A stretch of DNA of 64,000 bases, taken from NCBI RefSeq assembly GCF_000767465.1, contig NZ_CP009291.1:3204501-3268500 (forward strand). Direction: 5' to 3'. A program made the position numbers and the translations under genes. Below the pieces are notes generated by a model. It was given only the letters and a program-made list of their open reading frames with translations, was not told where the DNA came from and did no database searches. How positions within the stretch are numbered: position 1 is the stretch's first letter; each line of letters begins with the position of its first letter. This document shows, piece by piece, positions 1 through 9,378 of this stretch. This DNA is from Novosphingobium pentaromativorans US6-1. GTDB lineage: Bacteria > Pseudomonadota > Alphaproteobacteria > Sphingomonadales > Sphingomonadaceae.

Positions 1-378
1 CAGAAGGGTGCGAAGGCACGTTCGGGCGTTTCGATCAACGGCTTCGAGGGCGGCCAGATGCCGCTCCACATGCGTCTTCCGAAGCGCGGCTTCTCGAACA
101 AGAAGTTCGCCAAGGACTTTGCCGAAGTGAACCTGGGCATGGTCCAGAAGGCGATCGACGCCGGCAAGCTCGACATTTCGGGCACCGTCGATCACGCCGC
201 CCTGAAGACCGCTGGCCTGGCCCGCGGTGGCAAGGACGGCGTCCGCCTGCTCGGCAAGGGCGAGCTGACTGCCAAGGTCGAATTCAACGTCGCCGGTGCC
301 TCGAAGGGCGCCGTTGCCGCGGTCGAAAAGGCCGGTGGTTCGGTGGTGCTTCCCGCCAAGGAAGCAGCCGAAGCCTGA
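1..378 (+). CDS. rplO: 50S ribosomal protein L15 (C-terminal part)
   Basis: The reading frame is already open at base 1, so the gene starts outside the window and only about 125 C-terminal residues are present. They include the L15 motif [18 protein letters not shown] and end in an Ala/Val-rich tail. L15 is a 23S-rRNA-binding protein of the large subunit, encoded just before secY in the spc operon, which is the order seen here. An ATG at 58 is internal to the protein and is not the start. Confidence 0.95.
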   Translation, partial: QKGAKARSGVSINGFEGGQMPLHMRLPKRGFSNKKFAKDFAEVNLGMVQKAIDAGKLDISGTVDHAALKTAGLARGGKDGVRLLGKGELTAKVEFNVAGASKGAVAAVEKAGGSVVLPAKEAAEA

Positions 379-408
379 GGCAAGGCGGTAAAGTGATCTG
401 ATGATCCG

Positions 409-440
409 GAGAGGGCGGGCGCCAGGCGCTTCGCCCTCTC
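409..440. terminator. Hairpin between rplO and secY
   Basis: Perfect 9-bp arms GAGAGGGCG (409-417) and CGCCCTCTC (432-440) with a 14-nt loop lie in the 210-bp gap between rplO and secY. There is no T-run, so it is more likely an attenuator or RNA-processing site inside the operon than a full terminator. Confidence 0.45.
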
Positions 441-588
441 ATGCTGTTCAGTCCACGGTTTTTCGAGACAGGGGTTTTCGCTCCCGCCTCGAGAACTATA
501 TGACGAGTTCCTGTCCCGGGGTTCGACAAGCCGGCATGCAGCCGCTAAGGGCGACTCCGATAAGATTCTTCGAGGCATCCCTAACGTC

Positions 589-1956
589 ATGGCATCTCGC
601 GCCGACAACATCGCAAGTTCGCTCAGTCTTGCCAATTTCTCCAAGGCAACCGAACTCAAGAACCGCATCTGGTTCACGATCGGTGCGCTGATCGTCTTCC
701 GCTTCCTGAGCTTCGTGCCGCTGCCGGGTGTGAACCCGCTGATTCTCGAATCGCTCTACAGCCAGACGCAGGGCGGCATTCTCGACCTGTTCAACACCTT
801 CTCGGGCGGTTCGCTTTCGCGCATGAGCCTGATCGCGCTCGGCGTGATGCCTTACATCACCGCCTCGATCGTGGTGCAGCTGGCCGCTTCGCTCCATCCG
901 GCGCTGATCGCGCTGAAGAAGGAAGGCGAGGCCGGCCGCAAGAAGCTGAACCAGTACACCCGCTTCGGCACCGTCGGCCTGTGCGCGATCCAGGGCTACT
1001 TCCTGGCTGTCAGCCTCGAGGCCTATGGCGCGTCGAGCGGCCTGCAAGCGGTCGTCGATCCGGGCTTCATGTTCCGCATCGGCGCGGTCATCTCGCTGGT
1101 GGGCGGCACGATGTTCCTGCTGTGGCTGGGTGAGCAGATCACTTCGCGCGGCATCGGCAACGGCGTATCGCTGATCATCATGGCCGGCATTGTCGCGCAG
1201 ATGCCGACTTTCGCCAGCAACCTGGGCCAGGCCTACAGTGCGGGCGACACCGGTTCGTTCCTGATCATGGCGCTGATCGTCCTCATCATCGCGATGATCC
1301 TGATGATCTGTTTCATGGAGCGCGCACAGCGCCGCCTGCTGATCCAGTATCCCAAGCGCGCCACGCAGCGCGGCATGATGCAGGCCGACCGCAGTCACCT
1401 GCCGCTCAAGATCAACACCGCGGGCGTGATCCCGCCGATCTTCGCCAGCTCGCTGCTGCTGCTGCCGCTCACGATCACCCAGTTCGCCGGCAATTCGCTT
1501 TCGCCGGAATCGACGATGGGCCAGATCGTGGTCACGCTGAACCAGTACCTGGGCCACGGCAAGCCGCTCTACATGCTGCTCTACGCAGCCGGCATCGTGT
1601 TCTTCTCGTTCTTCTACACCGCTGTCGTCTTCAATCCGGAAGAGACTGCCGAGAACCTGAAGAAGAACGGCGGCTTCATCCCGGGCATCCGTCCGGGCAA
1701 GAATACCGCGACCTATCTCGACTACGTGCTGACGCGCGTAACGGTGATCGGTGCGATCTACCTGACCATCGTCTGCACGGTACCTGAGTACTTCCTGTCG
1801 ATGACCGGCTTGCCGCTGCTCTTCATGGGTGGCACGAGTCTGCTGATCGTCGTCAACGTGACGGTCGATACGATCACCCAGATCCAGTCTCACCTGCTGG
1901 CGCACCAGTACGGCGACCTGATCAAGAAGGCGAAACTGAAAGGCCGCATCCGTTAA
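589..1956 (+). CDS. secY: Preprotein translocase subunit SecY
   Basis: 455 residues, the usual SecY length, with about ten hydrophobic membrane segments. The N-terminal region with FRFLSFVPLPGVNP, the GIGNGVSLIIMAGI stretch and the basic C-terminal cytosolic tail are typical. SecY is the channel of the SecYEG translocon in the inner membrane and handles Sec-dependent export and membrane protein insertion. It sits between rplO and adk, the classic spc operon order. The ATG at 589 has only a weak Shine-Dalgarno sequence, but the start fits the family N-terminus. Confidence 0.97.
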   Translation: MASRADNIASSLSLANFSKATELKNRIWFTIGALIVFRFLSFVPLPGVNPLILESLYSQTQGGILDLFNTFSGGSLSRMSLIALGVMPYITASIVVQLAASLHPALIALKKEGEAGRKKLNQYTRFGTVGLCAIQGYFLAVSLEAYGASSGLQAVVDPGFMFRIGAVISLVGGTMFLLWLGEQITSRGIGNGVSLIIMAGIVAQMPTFASNLGQAYSAGDTGSFLIMALIVLIIAMILMICFMERAQRRLLIQYPKRATQRGMMQADRSHLPLKINTAGVIPPIFASSLLLLPLTITQFAGNSLSPESTMGQIVVTLNQYLGHGKPLYMLLYAAGIVFFSFFYTAVVFNPEETAENLKKNGGFIPGIRPGKNTATYLDYVLTRVTVIGAIYLTIVCTVPEYFLSMTGLPLLFMGGTSLLIVVNVTVDTITQIQSHLLAHQYGDLIKKAKLKGRIR

Positions 1957-1992
1957 GGGGCGAGCGCCGGACATATAACTGAGGGGTAAGGC

Positions 1993-2640
1993 GTGAATAT
2001 CATTCTGCTGGGTCCGCCGGGAGCGGGTAAGGGCACCCAGGCACAGCGTCTCGTCGAGCGGCACGGCATGCGCCAGCTTTCGACCGGTGACATGTTGCGT
2101 GCGGCAGTGAAGGCGGAGACCCCGACCGGTCTCGAAGCCAAGGCTGTCATGGAACGCGGCGAGCTGGTCTCGGACGCCATTGTTTCGGCGCTGATCGGTG
2201 ACGAACTGGATGCGATGGGCCCCGATGCGGGCGCCATCTTCGACGGCTATCCCCGCACCGCGGCGCAGGCCGAATCGCTCGATGCGATCCTGGCGCAGCG
2301 CGGTCGCAAGCTGGATCACGTGATCGAGCTGGTGGTTGACGAGGACGCGCTGGTCGAGCGCATCACCGGTCGCTTCACCTGCGCCACCTGCGGCAAGGGT
2401 TACCACGACAAGTTCGAGCAGCCCAAGGTTCCGGGAACCTGCGACAAGTGCGGCGGAACCGAGTTCAAGCGCCGTCCCGACGACAATGCCGAGACCGTGC
2501 GCACGCGCATGGCCGAGTACCGGGCCAAGACCGCGCCGATCCTGCCGATCTACGAATCGCGCGGGATCGTTGCGAAGACTGACGGCATGGCGGACATGGA
2601 CGACGTGACCGCAGCGATCGAGGCCGTCCTCGGTTCCTGA
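1993..2640 (+). CDS. adk: Adenylate kinase, zinc-LID type
   Basis: 215 residues, long-form adenylate kinase catalysing ATP + AMP to 2 ADP in the cytosol. The P-loop GPPGAGKGT is at residues 8-16, and the FDGYPRT AMP/nucleotide motif is near 83-89. The LID domain carries four cysteines (C130, C133, C150, C153) in two CxxC pairs, which indicates a structural zinc. The start codon is GTG, preceded by GAGGGG about 7 bases upstream. It lies 36 bp after secY and is probably cotranscribed with it. Confidence 0.97.
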   Translation: MNIILLGPPGAGKGTQAQRLVERHGMRQLSTGDMLRAAVKAETPTGLEAKAVMERGELVSDAIVSALIGDELDAMGPDAGAIFDGYPRTAAQAESLDAILAQRGRKLDHVIELVVDEDALVERITGRFTCATCGKGYHDKFEQPKVPGTCDKCGGTEFKRRPDDNAETVRTRMAEYRAKTAPILPIYESRGIVAKTDGMADMDDVTAAIEAVLGS

Positions 2641-2750
2641 TCGTGCCTGACGGGTGAAGGGCAGGGGCCTTGCGGCTCCGCCTCTCACCCGGGGCCGCCT
2701 CCGCCGCCTGCGCGGAGAAAGGCCGGAAACCTTCCAGGAGAACCGCTCCG

Positions 2751-3410
2751 ATGAAATCCGCTGCATTCGCTCTTGCCCTGGCTCTCTTCGGGAGCGCCGT
2801 ACCGGCTTGGGCGAAAGTGGCGGAAGTATCGGAGCGCGGTTTCGTGGTGCGCCATCTCGTCGAGGTGTCGGCCGGTCCGGCCAAGACCTGGGACATGATT
2901 CTCGATCCCGCCAAGTGGTGGGAATCCTCGCATACATGGTCGGGCGATGCGGCCAATCTTTCGATCGAGGCGAAGGCGGGCGGGTGCTTCTGCGAAGTGC
3001 TGCGCAATCCCAAGTCGCCCAATGCCGCGCCGCGCGGCAGCGTCGAGCATATGCGGGTGGTCTATATCGAGAACGGGCGCGCGCTGCGCATGGTCGGCGC
3101 GCTGGGGCCCTTGCAGGCCGATGCCGCGAACGGCACGCTGACGATCGAGATCAAGCCGGGCAAGGAGGGCACGCAGGTCCTGCTCGAATATGTCGTGGGC
3201 GGTTTCCTGCGCAAGCCGATGGACAAGCTCGCACCCGCGGTCGACGGGATGCTCGGTGCGCAGCTGGCAAGCCTTGCGGACAAGCTGGGCAGCCCGTTTT
3301 CCGCTGCTTTCCCGTTGCCCGACGACGCGCCGGAAGGCGCGCCGACAGCCGAAAAGGCCGGTCCGCCGACACCGCCTGCATCGACTGGCGACGAAATTAT
3401 CGGTCGTTGA
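2751..3410 (+). CDS. Secreted SRPBCC-family protein
   Basis: 219 residues from the ATG at 2751, which follows AGGAG at 2736-2740. An upstream in-frame ATG at 2670 would add 27 residues ahead of an obvious signal peptide and is less likely. After the signal peptide (cleavage after about residue 21, PAWA) the protein resembles START/SRPBCC ligand-binding folds: VSAGPAKTWDMILDPAKWW, then an acidic and Gly-rich beta region. The C-terminal 30 residues are Pro/Ala-rich. Its ligand is unknown. The gene sits between adk and rpsM, which are commonly adjacent in related genomes, so it looks inserted into the ribosomal region. Confidence 0.75.
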   Translation: MKSAAFALALALFGSAVPAWAKVAEVSERGFVVRHLVEVSAGPAKTWDMILDPAKWWESSHTWSGDAANLSIEAKAGGCFCEVLRNPKSPNAAPRGSVEHMRVVYIENGRALRMVGALGPLQADAANGTLTIEIKPGKEGTQVLLEYVVGGFLRKPMDKLAPAVDGMLGAQLASLADKLGSPFSAAFPLPDDAPEGAPTAEKAGPPTPPASTGDEIIGR

Positions 3411-3531
3411 GCGAGGGGGTGTGTTTTGGCATATTTTGACTGCGCGCCATGGATACGGTACGAAGTGAACACAGGTTGAGCGCTGGCCGCCAGGCAATGG
3501 CGGATACGGCGCCGTTTCTCGTCCGCTGGAC

Positions 3532-3560
3532 GTTGACAGGTGCTGCGAATCGTTTTAAGC
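3532..3560 (+). promoter_or_regulatory. Candidate sigma-70 promoter for the rpsM operon
   Basis: A perfect -35 TTGACA at 3532-3537 is followed after 16-17 bases by a -10-like TTAAGC/TAAGCG. It lies in the 314-bp gene-free stretch 3411-3724 ahead of rpsM, so rpsM-rpsK-rpoA-rplQ may have its own promoter. The -10 match is poor. Nothing else coding-like is visible in this gap. Confidence 0.4.
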
Positions 3561-3724
3561 GCGCCCTTCATTCGAAAACCACGGTAGTCCGGATGGCTCA
3601 GGTCGCAGGTGTCAAAGGCACCGTGTGGCGCGCCTTCTGGGCTTTTGCCATTTCTTCGGAATTCGGATGGCAAGCGTTGAGATGGAGGGCGCCCAAGCGT
3701 CTTCTGTGGAGCATGGAGATTTAA

Positions 3725-4093
3725 GTGGCTCGTATTGCCGGGGTAAATATCCCCACCAACAAGCGCGTTATCATCGCGCTCACGTATATCCACGGTATCG
3801 GTCGTACCAAGGCCGTTGAGATCGCCGACAAGCTCGGCATCGATCACACCCGTCGTGTTCAGGACCTCTCGGACGCCGAAGTGCTCCAGATCCGTGAAAC
3901 CATCGACGCCGACCACCTGGTCGAGGGTGACCTTCGTCGCGAAACCGCGATGAACATCAAGCGCCTCATGGACCTCGCCTGCTATCGCGGCCTGCGTCAC
4001 CGTAAGGGTCTGCCCGTTCGCGGCCAGCGCACCCACACGAACGCCCGTACCCGCAAGGGTAAGGCCAAGCCGATCGCCGGCAAGAAGAAGTAA
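3725..4093 (+). CDS. rpsM: 30S ribosomal protein S13
   Basis: 122 residues with the S13 hallmarks: N-terminal [13 protein letters not shown], the [10 protein letters not shown] helix-hairpin-helix and the basic C-terminus [21 protein letters not shown]13 sits in the head of the small subunit and contacts tRNA and the B1 bridge. The start codon is GTG with GGAG about 7 bases upstream. It is the first gene of the rpsM-rpsK-rpoA-rplQ block. Confidence 0.97.
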   Translation: MARIAGVNIPTNKRVIIALTYIHGIGRTKAVEIADKLGIDHTRRVQDLSDAEVLQIRETIDADHLVEGDLRRETAMNIKRLMDLACYRGLRHRKGLPVRGQRTHTNARTRKGKAKPIAGKKK

Positions 4094-4153
4094 GCCTGAC
4101 GGGCCGTTTCGGCCCTCGGTTTCCGCAGCGATTTATCGACAGGATACACGGAC

Positions 4154-4543
4154 ATGGCACGCGAACCCCAGCGCATTAAGCGCCGCGAACGCAAGAACAT
4201 CACGAGCGGCATTGCGCACGTCAATGCGAGCTTCAACAACACCATGGTGACCATCACCGACGCCCAGGGCAACGCGATTTCGTGGTCCTCGGCCGGCATG
4301 ATGGGCTTCAAGGGCAGCCGCAAGTCGACTCCCTATGCCGCCCAGGTCGCCGCCGACGACGCCGGCAAGAAGGCCGCCGAGCATGGCGTGCGCACCCTCG
4401 AGGTCGAGGTCAAGGGTCCCGGCTCGGGCCGCGAGAGCGCCCTGCGCGCCCTGCAGGCCGTCGGCTTCACGATTACCTCGATCCGCGACGTGACACCGAT
4501 CCCGCACAACGGTGTCCGCCCCTCGAAGCGCCGCCGCGTCTGA
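4154..4543 (+). CDS. rpsK: 30S ribosomal protein S11
   Basis: 129 residues. The conserved core [20 protein letters not shown] and the C-terminal [19 protein letters not shown] region (near 110-129) identify S11, a platform protein of the small subunit that contacts 16S rRNA near the E site. It begins at an ATG with AGGA upstream, 60 bp after rpsM and in the same transcription unit. Confidence 0.97.
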   Translation: MAREPQRIKRRERKNITSGIAHVNASFNNTMVTITDAQGNAISWSSAGMMGFKGSRKSTPYAAQVAADDAGKKAAEHGVRTLEVEVKGPGSGRESALRALQAVGFTITSIRDVTPIPHNGVRPSKRRRV

Positions 4544-4553
4544 TCGAGTTATT

Positions 4554-4580
4554 CCGGGCAACGAACCGGTCGTTGCCCGG
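4554..4580. terminator. Perfect hairpin upstream of rpoA
   Basis: Perfect 10-bp arms CCGGGCAACG (4554-4563) and CGTTGCCCGG (4571-4580) enclose a 7-nt loop, 11 bp after the rpsK stop and 72 bp before rpoA. No T-tract follows, so partial termination or RNase processing is more plausible than a full stop. Confidence 0.5.
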
Positions 4581-4651
4581 CCTTCGGATCGTCCCAGGCC
4601 TTTCCACCCGGCCTGAGGACGTAACCGCCATCGAAATCCCAGGGGAAGTCC

Positions 4652-5710
4652 ATGACTGTCAACATCAAGAACTGGCAGGAACTCAAGAAGCCGAACAGCC
4701 TTGAGATCAAGCCGGGACCAGACCCCAAGCTGAAGGCGACTTTCGTTGCCGAACCTCTCGAGCGCGGCTTCGGCCTGACGCTGGGTAACGCGCTGCGCCG
4801 TGTTCTGCTCTCCTCGCTGCAGGGTGCAGCGATCACCTCGATCAAGATCGAGAACGTGCTTCACGAGTTCTCGTCGCTTGCCGGCGTGCGTGAGGACGTC
4901 ACGGACATCGTCCTGAACGTCAAGCAGATCGCGCTCAGGATGCAGGGCGAAGGCCCCAAGCGCCTGCAGCTTTCGGCCACCGGCCCGGCAGAGGTCAAGG
5001 CTGGCGATATCGCCGTCTCGGGCGACATCGAGGTCATGAACAAGGACCTCGTGATCTGCCACCTCGACGAGGGTGCGACGCTGAACATGGAACTGACTGC
5101 CGACACCGGCAAGGGCTACGTCCCTGCCGTCGGCAACCGTCCCGTCGATGCACCGATCGGCCTGATCCCGGTCGACTCGCTCTACTCGCCGGTCCGTCAG
5201 GTCAGCTACAAGGTCGAGAACGCCCGTATCGGCCAGGAGCTGGACTTCGACAAGCTGAGCCTGACCGTCGAGACCGACGGCACGGTGACCCCGGAAGATG
5301 CCGTGGCCTATTCGGCGCGCATCCTTCAGGACCAGCTTGCCCTGTTCGTCCACTTCGAGGACATCGCCCCGGTCGGCGCTCCGCAGATGATCGGCATGGC
5401 CGCTGCGCAGCCCGAGGAAAGCGACACCAACCAGCTCAACCGTTACCTCCTCAAGAAGGTCGACGAGCTTGAACTGTCGGTGCGTTCGGCGAACTGCCTC
5501 AAGAACGACAACATCATCTACATCGGCGATCTCGTGCAGAAGACCGAGGCCGAGATGCTCCGTACGCCGAACTTCGGCCGCAAGTCGCTCAACGAGATCA
5601 AGGAAGTCCTTTCCTCGATGGGCCTGCGCCTCGGCATGGACATCCCGGGCTGGCCGCCCGAGAACATCGAAGAGATGGCCAAGAAGCTCGAACAGGAGCT
5701 CCTTGGATAA
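4652..5710 (+). CDS. rpoA: RNA polymerase alpha subunit
   Basis: 352 residues. The N-terminal assembly domain ([20 protein letters not shown] near 32-51) dimerises and binds beta and beta-prime. After a linker of about residues 235-260 the C-terminal domain ([14 protein letters not shown], then [16 protein letters not shown]) binds UP elements and activators. It is flanked on both sides by perfect hairpins, which could set alpha levels apart from those of the ribosomal proteins. Confidence 0.97.
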   Translation: MTVNIKNWQELKKPNSLEIKPGPDPKLKATFVAEPLERGFGLTLGNALRRVLLSSLQGAAITSIKIENVLHEFSSLAGVREDVTDIVLNVKQIALRMQGEGPKRLQLSATGPAEVKAGDIAVSGDIEVMNKDLVICHLDEGATLNMELTADTGKGYVPAVGNRPVDAPIGLIPVDSLYSPVRQVSYKVENARIGQELDFDKLSLTVETDGTVTPEDAVAYSARILQDQLALFVHFEDIAPVGAPQMIGMAAAQPEESDTNQLNRYLLKKVDELELSVRSANCLKNDNIIYIGDLVQKTEAEMLRTPNFGRKSLNEIKEVLSSMGLRLGMDIPGWPPENIEEMAKKLEQELLG

Positions 5711-5718
5711 GGAACCAG

Positions 5719-5742
5719 TCGACCCGGCGCGAGCCGGGTCGA
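5719..5742. terminator. Perfect GCGA-loop hairpin between rpoA and rplQ
   Basis: Perfect 10-bp arms TCGACCCGGC (5719-5728) and GCCGGGTCGA (5733-5742) close a GCGA tetraloop, 8 bp after the rpoA stop. GNRA-type loops stabilise RNA hairpins. There is no T-run, so it probably protects the 3' end or attenuates transcription rather than terminating it fully. Confidence 0.5.
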
Positions 5743-5824
5743 TGCTTTGGGCGAAAGGTGGCGGCCCTGACGGCCACCTGGATCGGGCTACCTCGCACGG
5801 GCCCCCTACGAACGGAGAATGAAC

Positions 5825-6247
5825 ATGCGTCACAAGTACGGTCAGCGTAAGCTGCAGCGCACCTCGGGCCACCGCGCCGCCCTTCTGCGCAACATGGCTG
5901 CCGCGCTCATCAAGCACGAGCAGATCCAGACCACCACGCCCAAGGCGAAGGAACTGCGTCCCTACATCGAGAAGCTCATCACGCTCGCGAAGCGCGGTGG
6001 CCTTTCGAACCGCCGTCTGGCCCACTCGCGCCTGATGGACGAGGCCCAGGAAAAGAAGCTCTTCGAAGTTCTGGCCGAGCGCTATGCCGGTCGCAGCGGT
6101 GGCTACACCCGCATCATCAAAGCCGGCATCCGCGCTTCGGACGCCGCCCCGATCGCGATCATCGAGCTGGTCGACCGTGACGTCGACGCCAAGGGCCAGG
6201 ATTCGGGTCCGGTGATGAACGAAGCCGAGGAATACGCCGAGGCCTGA
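5825..6247 (+). CDS. rplQ: 50S ribosomal protein L17
   Basis: 140 residues from the ATG at 5825, giving the family start [17 protein letters not shown]. Another ATG at 5819 is only about one base from the GGAG at 5814-5817, while 5825 is properly spaced, so 5825 is preferred. L17 is a large-subunit protein near the peptide exit tunnel. This copy has an acidic C-terminal extension rich in Glu and Asp after about residue 120. It is the last gene of the block. Confidence 0.95.
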   Translation: MRHKYGQRKLQRTSGHRAALLRNMAAALIKHEQIQTTTPKAKELRPYIEKLITLAKRGGLSNRRLAHSRLMDEAQEKKLFEVLAERYAGRSGGYTRIIKAGIRASDAAPIAIIELVDRDVDAKGQDSGPVMNEAEEYAEA

Positions 6248-6335
6248 GCCCGGACGCATTCATCGACAAGATTGCGTGAGCGGTCGCGAGTGCTAGACTC
6301 GCGGCCGCTCTTGCGTTTGGGATTGGGAGAGAACG

Positions 6336-8561
6336 ATGCGGCGCCTCAAGGCAGTCGCACTGGGTTGGTTGCCCCCTGTGGCCGGGGGCCCGTCGCGGGC
6401 GTCGATCTTCTCGCTGGCGTTGACCTTGTCGCTGGCGCTGGCGACGCCCATCTGTGCCGGGACCATGGCTGACCAGACATATCCGCAAACGCGCCGCGAC
6501 GACATCGTCGAAACCCACTTTGGTGAGAAGATCGCCGATCCCTACCGCTGGCTGGAGGCGGACGTGCGCCAGTCGCCCGAGGTGGCCGAGTGGGTTGCGC
6601 GCGAGAATGCGGTGACCGAGGACTACCTCGCTGGCCTGCCGCAGCGGGCGCGCTTTGCCCAGCGCATCCGCGAGATCATGAACTACGAGCGCTACGGCCT
6701 GCCCGACAAGGCGGGGCAGCGCTATTTCTATACCCGCAATTCCGGCCTGCAGCCGCAGTCGCAGCTGTTCGTGCGCAAGGGGCTGCACGGCAAGCCGAAG
6801 CTCCTGCTCGACCCCAATGCCTGGGCTAGCGACGGCGCGACCGCGCTTGACGCCTGGGAACCCTCCGAGAAGGGGCACTTCCTGCTCTACAGCGTACAGG
6901 ACGGCGGCAGCGACTGGCGCATCCTGCGCGTGCTCGACGTGCGCAGCGGAGAGCCGCTGGAAGACGAAGTGCGCTGGGCCAAGTTCACCGGCCTGTCCTG
7001 GGTCGGCGAGGAAGGCTTCCTCTATTCGCGCTTTCCCGCGCCGGAGGAAGGGACGGCGTTCCAGGGGCTGAACTACAACCACACGGTCTATTTCCACCGC
7101 CTGGGCACACCGCAGTCGCAAGACGAGGTGGTCTTCGCGACGCCCGATCATCCCGAGTACAATCACTTCGCGCGGGTGACGCAGGATGGGAGGCTGGCGG
7201 TCATCACCACGTCCGTGGGCACCGATGCGCGGTACGAGGTCTCCGTGATCGATCTCGACAAGCGCGCAGAGCAGGGCTGGAAGGCGCGCAAGATCGTCTC
7301 CGGGTTCACCGACGACTGGCGCCTCGTCGAAGGCTCCGGAGAGCACTTGTGGTACGTCACCAACAAGGATGCGCCGCGCTACCGCCTGGTCGGCATCGAC
7401 TTGTCCAAGGACCATCCGGAATGGACCGAACTCGTCGGCGAGCGCACGGACATCCTCGAGCGCGCGGGCATCGTCGGCGATCAGCTCGTGCTCAACTACA
7501 TGCGCGATGCCGCCAGTCATGCCGAGATCATCGGACTCGATGGCAGGCCGGGGCGCACGATCACGCTGAACGGTATCGGCACCGCCTCGGGCTTTCGCGG
7601 CCGGCCGGGTGATCCCGAGACCTTCTACGCCTTTTCGAGCTTCAACTGTCCCGCCGCGATCTACCGCATGAACATCGCTTCGGGCGAGACCGAACCCTTT
7701 GCCGAGCCCAAGCTGTGCTTCGATCCGCAGGACTATTCGGTCGAGCAGCGCTTCTTCAGGTCGAAGGACGGCACCCGCGTGCCGATGTTCGTCGTGCGCG
7801 GCAAGACGGTGGCGCGGATGAACCGGCCGGTGCCGACACTGCTTTACGGCTACGGCGGTTTCGACGTCTCGCTGACTCCGGGCTTCTCCGCGGTGCGCCT
7901 TGCCTGGCTGGAGGCGGGCGGTGCCTTTGCCCTGGCGAACCTGCGCGGCGGCGGCGAATACGGGCGGGAGTGGCACGATGCGGGGCGCCGTGCGAACAAG
8001 CAGAACGTGTTCGACGACTTCATCGCCGCCAGCGAGTACCTGATCGACGAGGGCATCGCGAAGAAGGACGGCCTTGCCATCCAGGGCGGGTCCAACGGCG
8101 GACTTCTGGTCGGCGCGGTGGTCAACCAGCGGCCCGATCTCTACGCGGCCGCAGTGGCGCAAGTGGGCGTGATGGACATGCTGCGCTTCGATCGTTTCAC
8201 GGCCGGGCGGTACTGGGTGGACGATTACGGCTATCCGGACAGGGAAGCCGACTTTCGCATCCTGCGATCCTATTCGCCTTATCACAACATTCGCGGCGGG
8301 GTGGACTACCCCGCGATTCTGGTGACTACGGCGGACACCGACGACCGCGTCGTGCCCGGGCACTCGTTCAAGTACACTGCGGCGCTGCAGGCGGCCGATA
8401 TCGGCGACAGGCCGCACCTGATCCGGATCGAGACGCGGGCCGGGCACGGTTCGGGCAAGCCCACCGACAAGGCGATCGAGGAAGGCGCGGACATCCTCGC
8501 CTTCATTGCGCGCTGGACCGGGCTGAAGATTCCGCAAGGCGGGCGGTGTTCAGAAAAATGA
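6336..8561 (+). CDS. Prolyl oligopeptidase family serine peptidase (S9A), exported
   Basis: 741 residues with an N-terminal hydrophobic export signal (about 20-42), a seven-bladed beta-propeller (about 100-470) and a C-terminal alpha/beta hydrolase domain. The catalytic triad is visible: Ser586 in GGSNGG, Asp669 in TDDRVVP and His704 in AGHGSGKP, matching the S9A arrangement. LRGGGEYGREWHDAG near 537-550 is also typical. The enzyme should cut short proline-containing peptides, probably in the periplasm. The ATG at 6336 follows GGGAGAGAAC. It begins about 90 bp after rplQ and probably has its own promoter. Confidence 0.93.
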   Translation: MRRLKAVALGWLPPVAGGPSRASIFSLALTLSLALATPICAGTMADQTYPQTRRDDIVETHFGEKIADPYRWLEADVRQSPEVAEWVARENAVTEDYLAGLPQRARFAQRIREIMNYERYGLPDKAGQRYFYTRNSGLQPQSQLFVRKGLHGKPKLLLDPNAWASDGATALDAWEPSEKGHFLLYSVQDGGSDWRILRVLDVRSGEPLEDEVRWAKFTGLSWVGEEGFLYSRFPAPEEGTAFQGLNYNHTVYFHRLGTPQSQDEVVFATPDHPEYNHFARVTQDGRLAVITTSVGTDARYEVSVIDLDKRAEQGWKARKIVSGFTDDWRLVEGSGEHLWYVTNKDAPRYRLVGIDLSKDHPEWTELVGERTDILERAGIVGDQLVLNYMRDAASHAEIIGLDGRPGRTITLNGIGTASGFRGRPGDPETFYAFSSFNCPAAIYRMNIASGETEPFAEPKLCFDPQDYSVEQRFFRSKDGTRVPMFVVRGKTVARMNRPVPTLLYGYGGFDVSLTPGFSAVRLAWLEAGGAFALANLRGGGEYGREWHDAGRRANKQNVFDDFIAASEYLIDEGIAKKDGLAIQGGSNGGLLVGAVVNQRPDLYAAAVAQVGVMDMLRFDRFTAGRYWVDDYGYPDREADFRILRSYSPYHNIRGGVDYPAILVTTADTDDRVVPGHSFKYTAALQAADIGDRPHLIRIETRAGHGSGKPTDKAIEEGADILAFIARWTGLKIPQGGRCSEK

Positions 8562-8568
8562 CTATTTA

Positions 8569-8598
8569 GCTGAACAATGGCTGTAGCCGGGGTTCAGC
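8569..8598. repeat. Inverted repeat upstream of the 8673 gene
   Basis: Perfect 7-bp arms GCTGAAC (8569-8575) and GTTCAGC (8592-8598) are 16 bp apart, just after the peptidase stop and about 75 bp before the next start. It could be an operator or a weak terminator. Confidence 0.3.
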
Positions 8599-8672
8599 GT
8601 CACCTCATGGCCCGATTGTTAGAACCTTCTCATGCCCGGACATGGCGTCCGGATGAGAAAGGAAACGAAGCC

Positions 8673-9254
8673 ATGGAAAAGTTCACCAGGAATGTGGTCG
8701 GCACCGTGGCCGCCGGTGCCATGGCGGTTGCGACGGCCAGCCCGGCATTGGCCCGGGACCACAGCGGCGGGATCGGCACCGGGGACGTGATTGCCGGCGC
8801 CCTCGTCATCGGCGGGATCGCTGCGGTTGCCGCGGCCGCCAGTAGCGGCAACGACCGCTACGATTATCGCTATGACCGCGATCGCCGCGGGCGCTACGAC
8901 TATGGCCGGGCCGGATATGGCCGGGGCATGAGCGCGCGCGATGCCGTGCAGCAATGCGTGCGCACGGCCGAGCGGGCGGCCAGCCGCTACAGCTATGGCG
9001 GCAGGGCCAAGGTAACCGACGTGCGCAAGGTCGATCGCAAGAGCTACGGCTACAAGGTCAAGGGCCGCATCGCGGTGAACGCCATGGGCCGTCACTGGCG
9101 CTCGGGCGACCATGACTATGGCCGGGGCTGGAACCGCGATTACCGGGGCTGGAACAGCTCGCTGCGCGGCTACGATTCCGGTTCGTTCGAGTGCAAGGTC
9201 GATTATCGCGGCGGGATCCGCGACCTCGACTTCAAGGGCATTCGCGGCCTGTAA
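8673..9254 (+). CDS. Secreted hypothetical protein, first of two tandem paralogues
   Basis: 193 residues from the ATG at 8673, which has AGGAAA upstream. An earlier in-frame start at 8577 would place unrelated residues before the signal peptide. Order: signal peptide ending near SPALARD, a Gly/Ala-rich segment GDVIAGALVIGGIAAVAAAA that could insert in a membrane, a Tyr/Arg/Asp/Gly low-complexity region, then a C-terminal domain with two cysteines (VQQCVRTAE and SFECKVDYRG). It shares this plan with the next gene. The function is unknown and an envelope location is inferred. Confidence 0.75.
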   Translation: MEKFTRNVVGTVAAGAMAVATASPALARDHSGGIGTGDVIAGALVIGGIAAVAAAASSGNDRYDYRYDRDRRGRYDYGRAGYGRGMSARDAVQQCVRTAERAASRYSYGGRAKVTDVRKVDRKSYGYKVKGRIAVNAMGRHWRSGDHDYGRGWNRDYRGWNSSLRGYDSGSFECKVDYRGGIRDLDFKGIRGL

Positions 9255-9378
9255 CATTTGCGACGAGCCGAAAGGCTGAGAGGATGGGCGGTTCATGCCG
9301 AAGAAAGCATGGGCCGCCTATTTCATGTCGATGATGGGCGGCGCGGATCGTGCGCGCCGGATGTGGGACTGACCTGCA

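Noticed and set aside
496..2937. Very long open frame (813 codons) on the minus strand across secY and adk
   Set aside because: It is antisense to two certain genes, Arg/His-rich with no known domain, and follows from high GC content in codon third positions of the real genes.
4133..8537. Long minus-strand frames opposite rpsK, rpoA, rplQ and the prolyl oligopeptidase
   Set aside because: They mirror strong plus-strand genes, lack ribosome-binding sites and have shadow-like composition.
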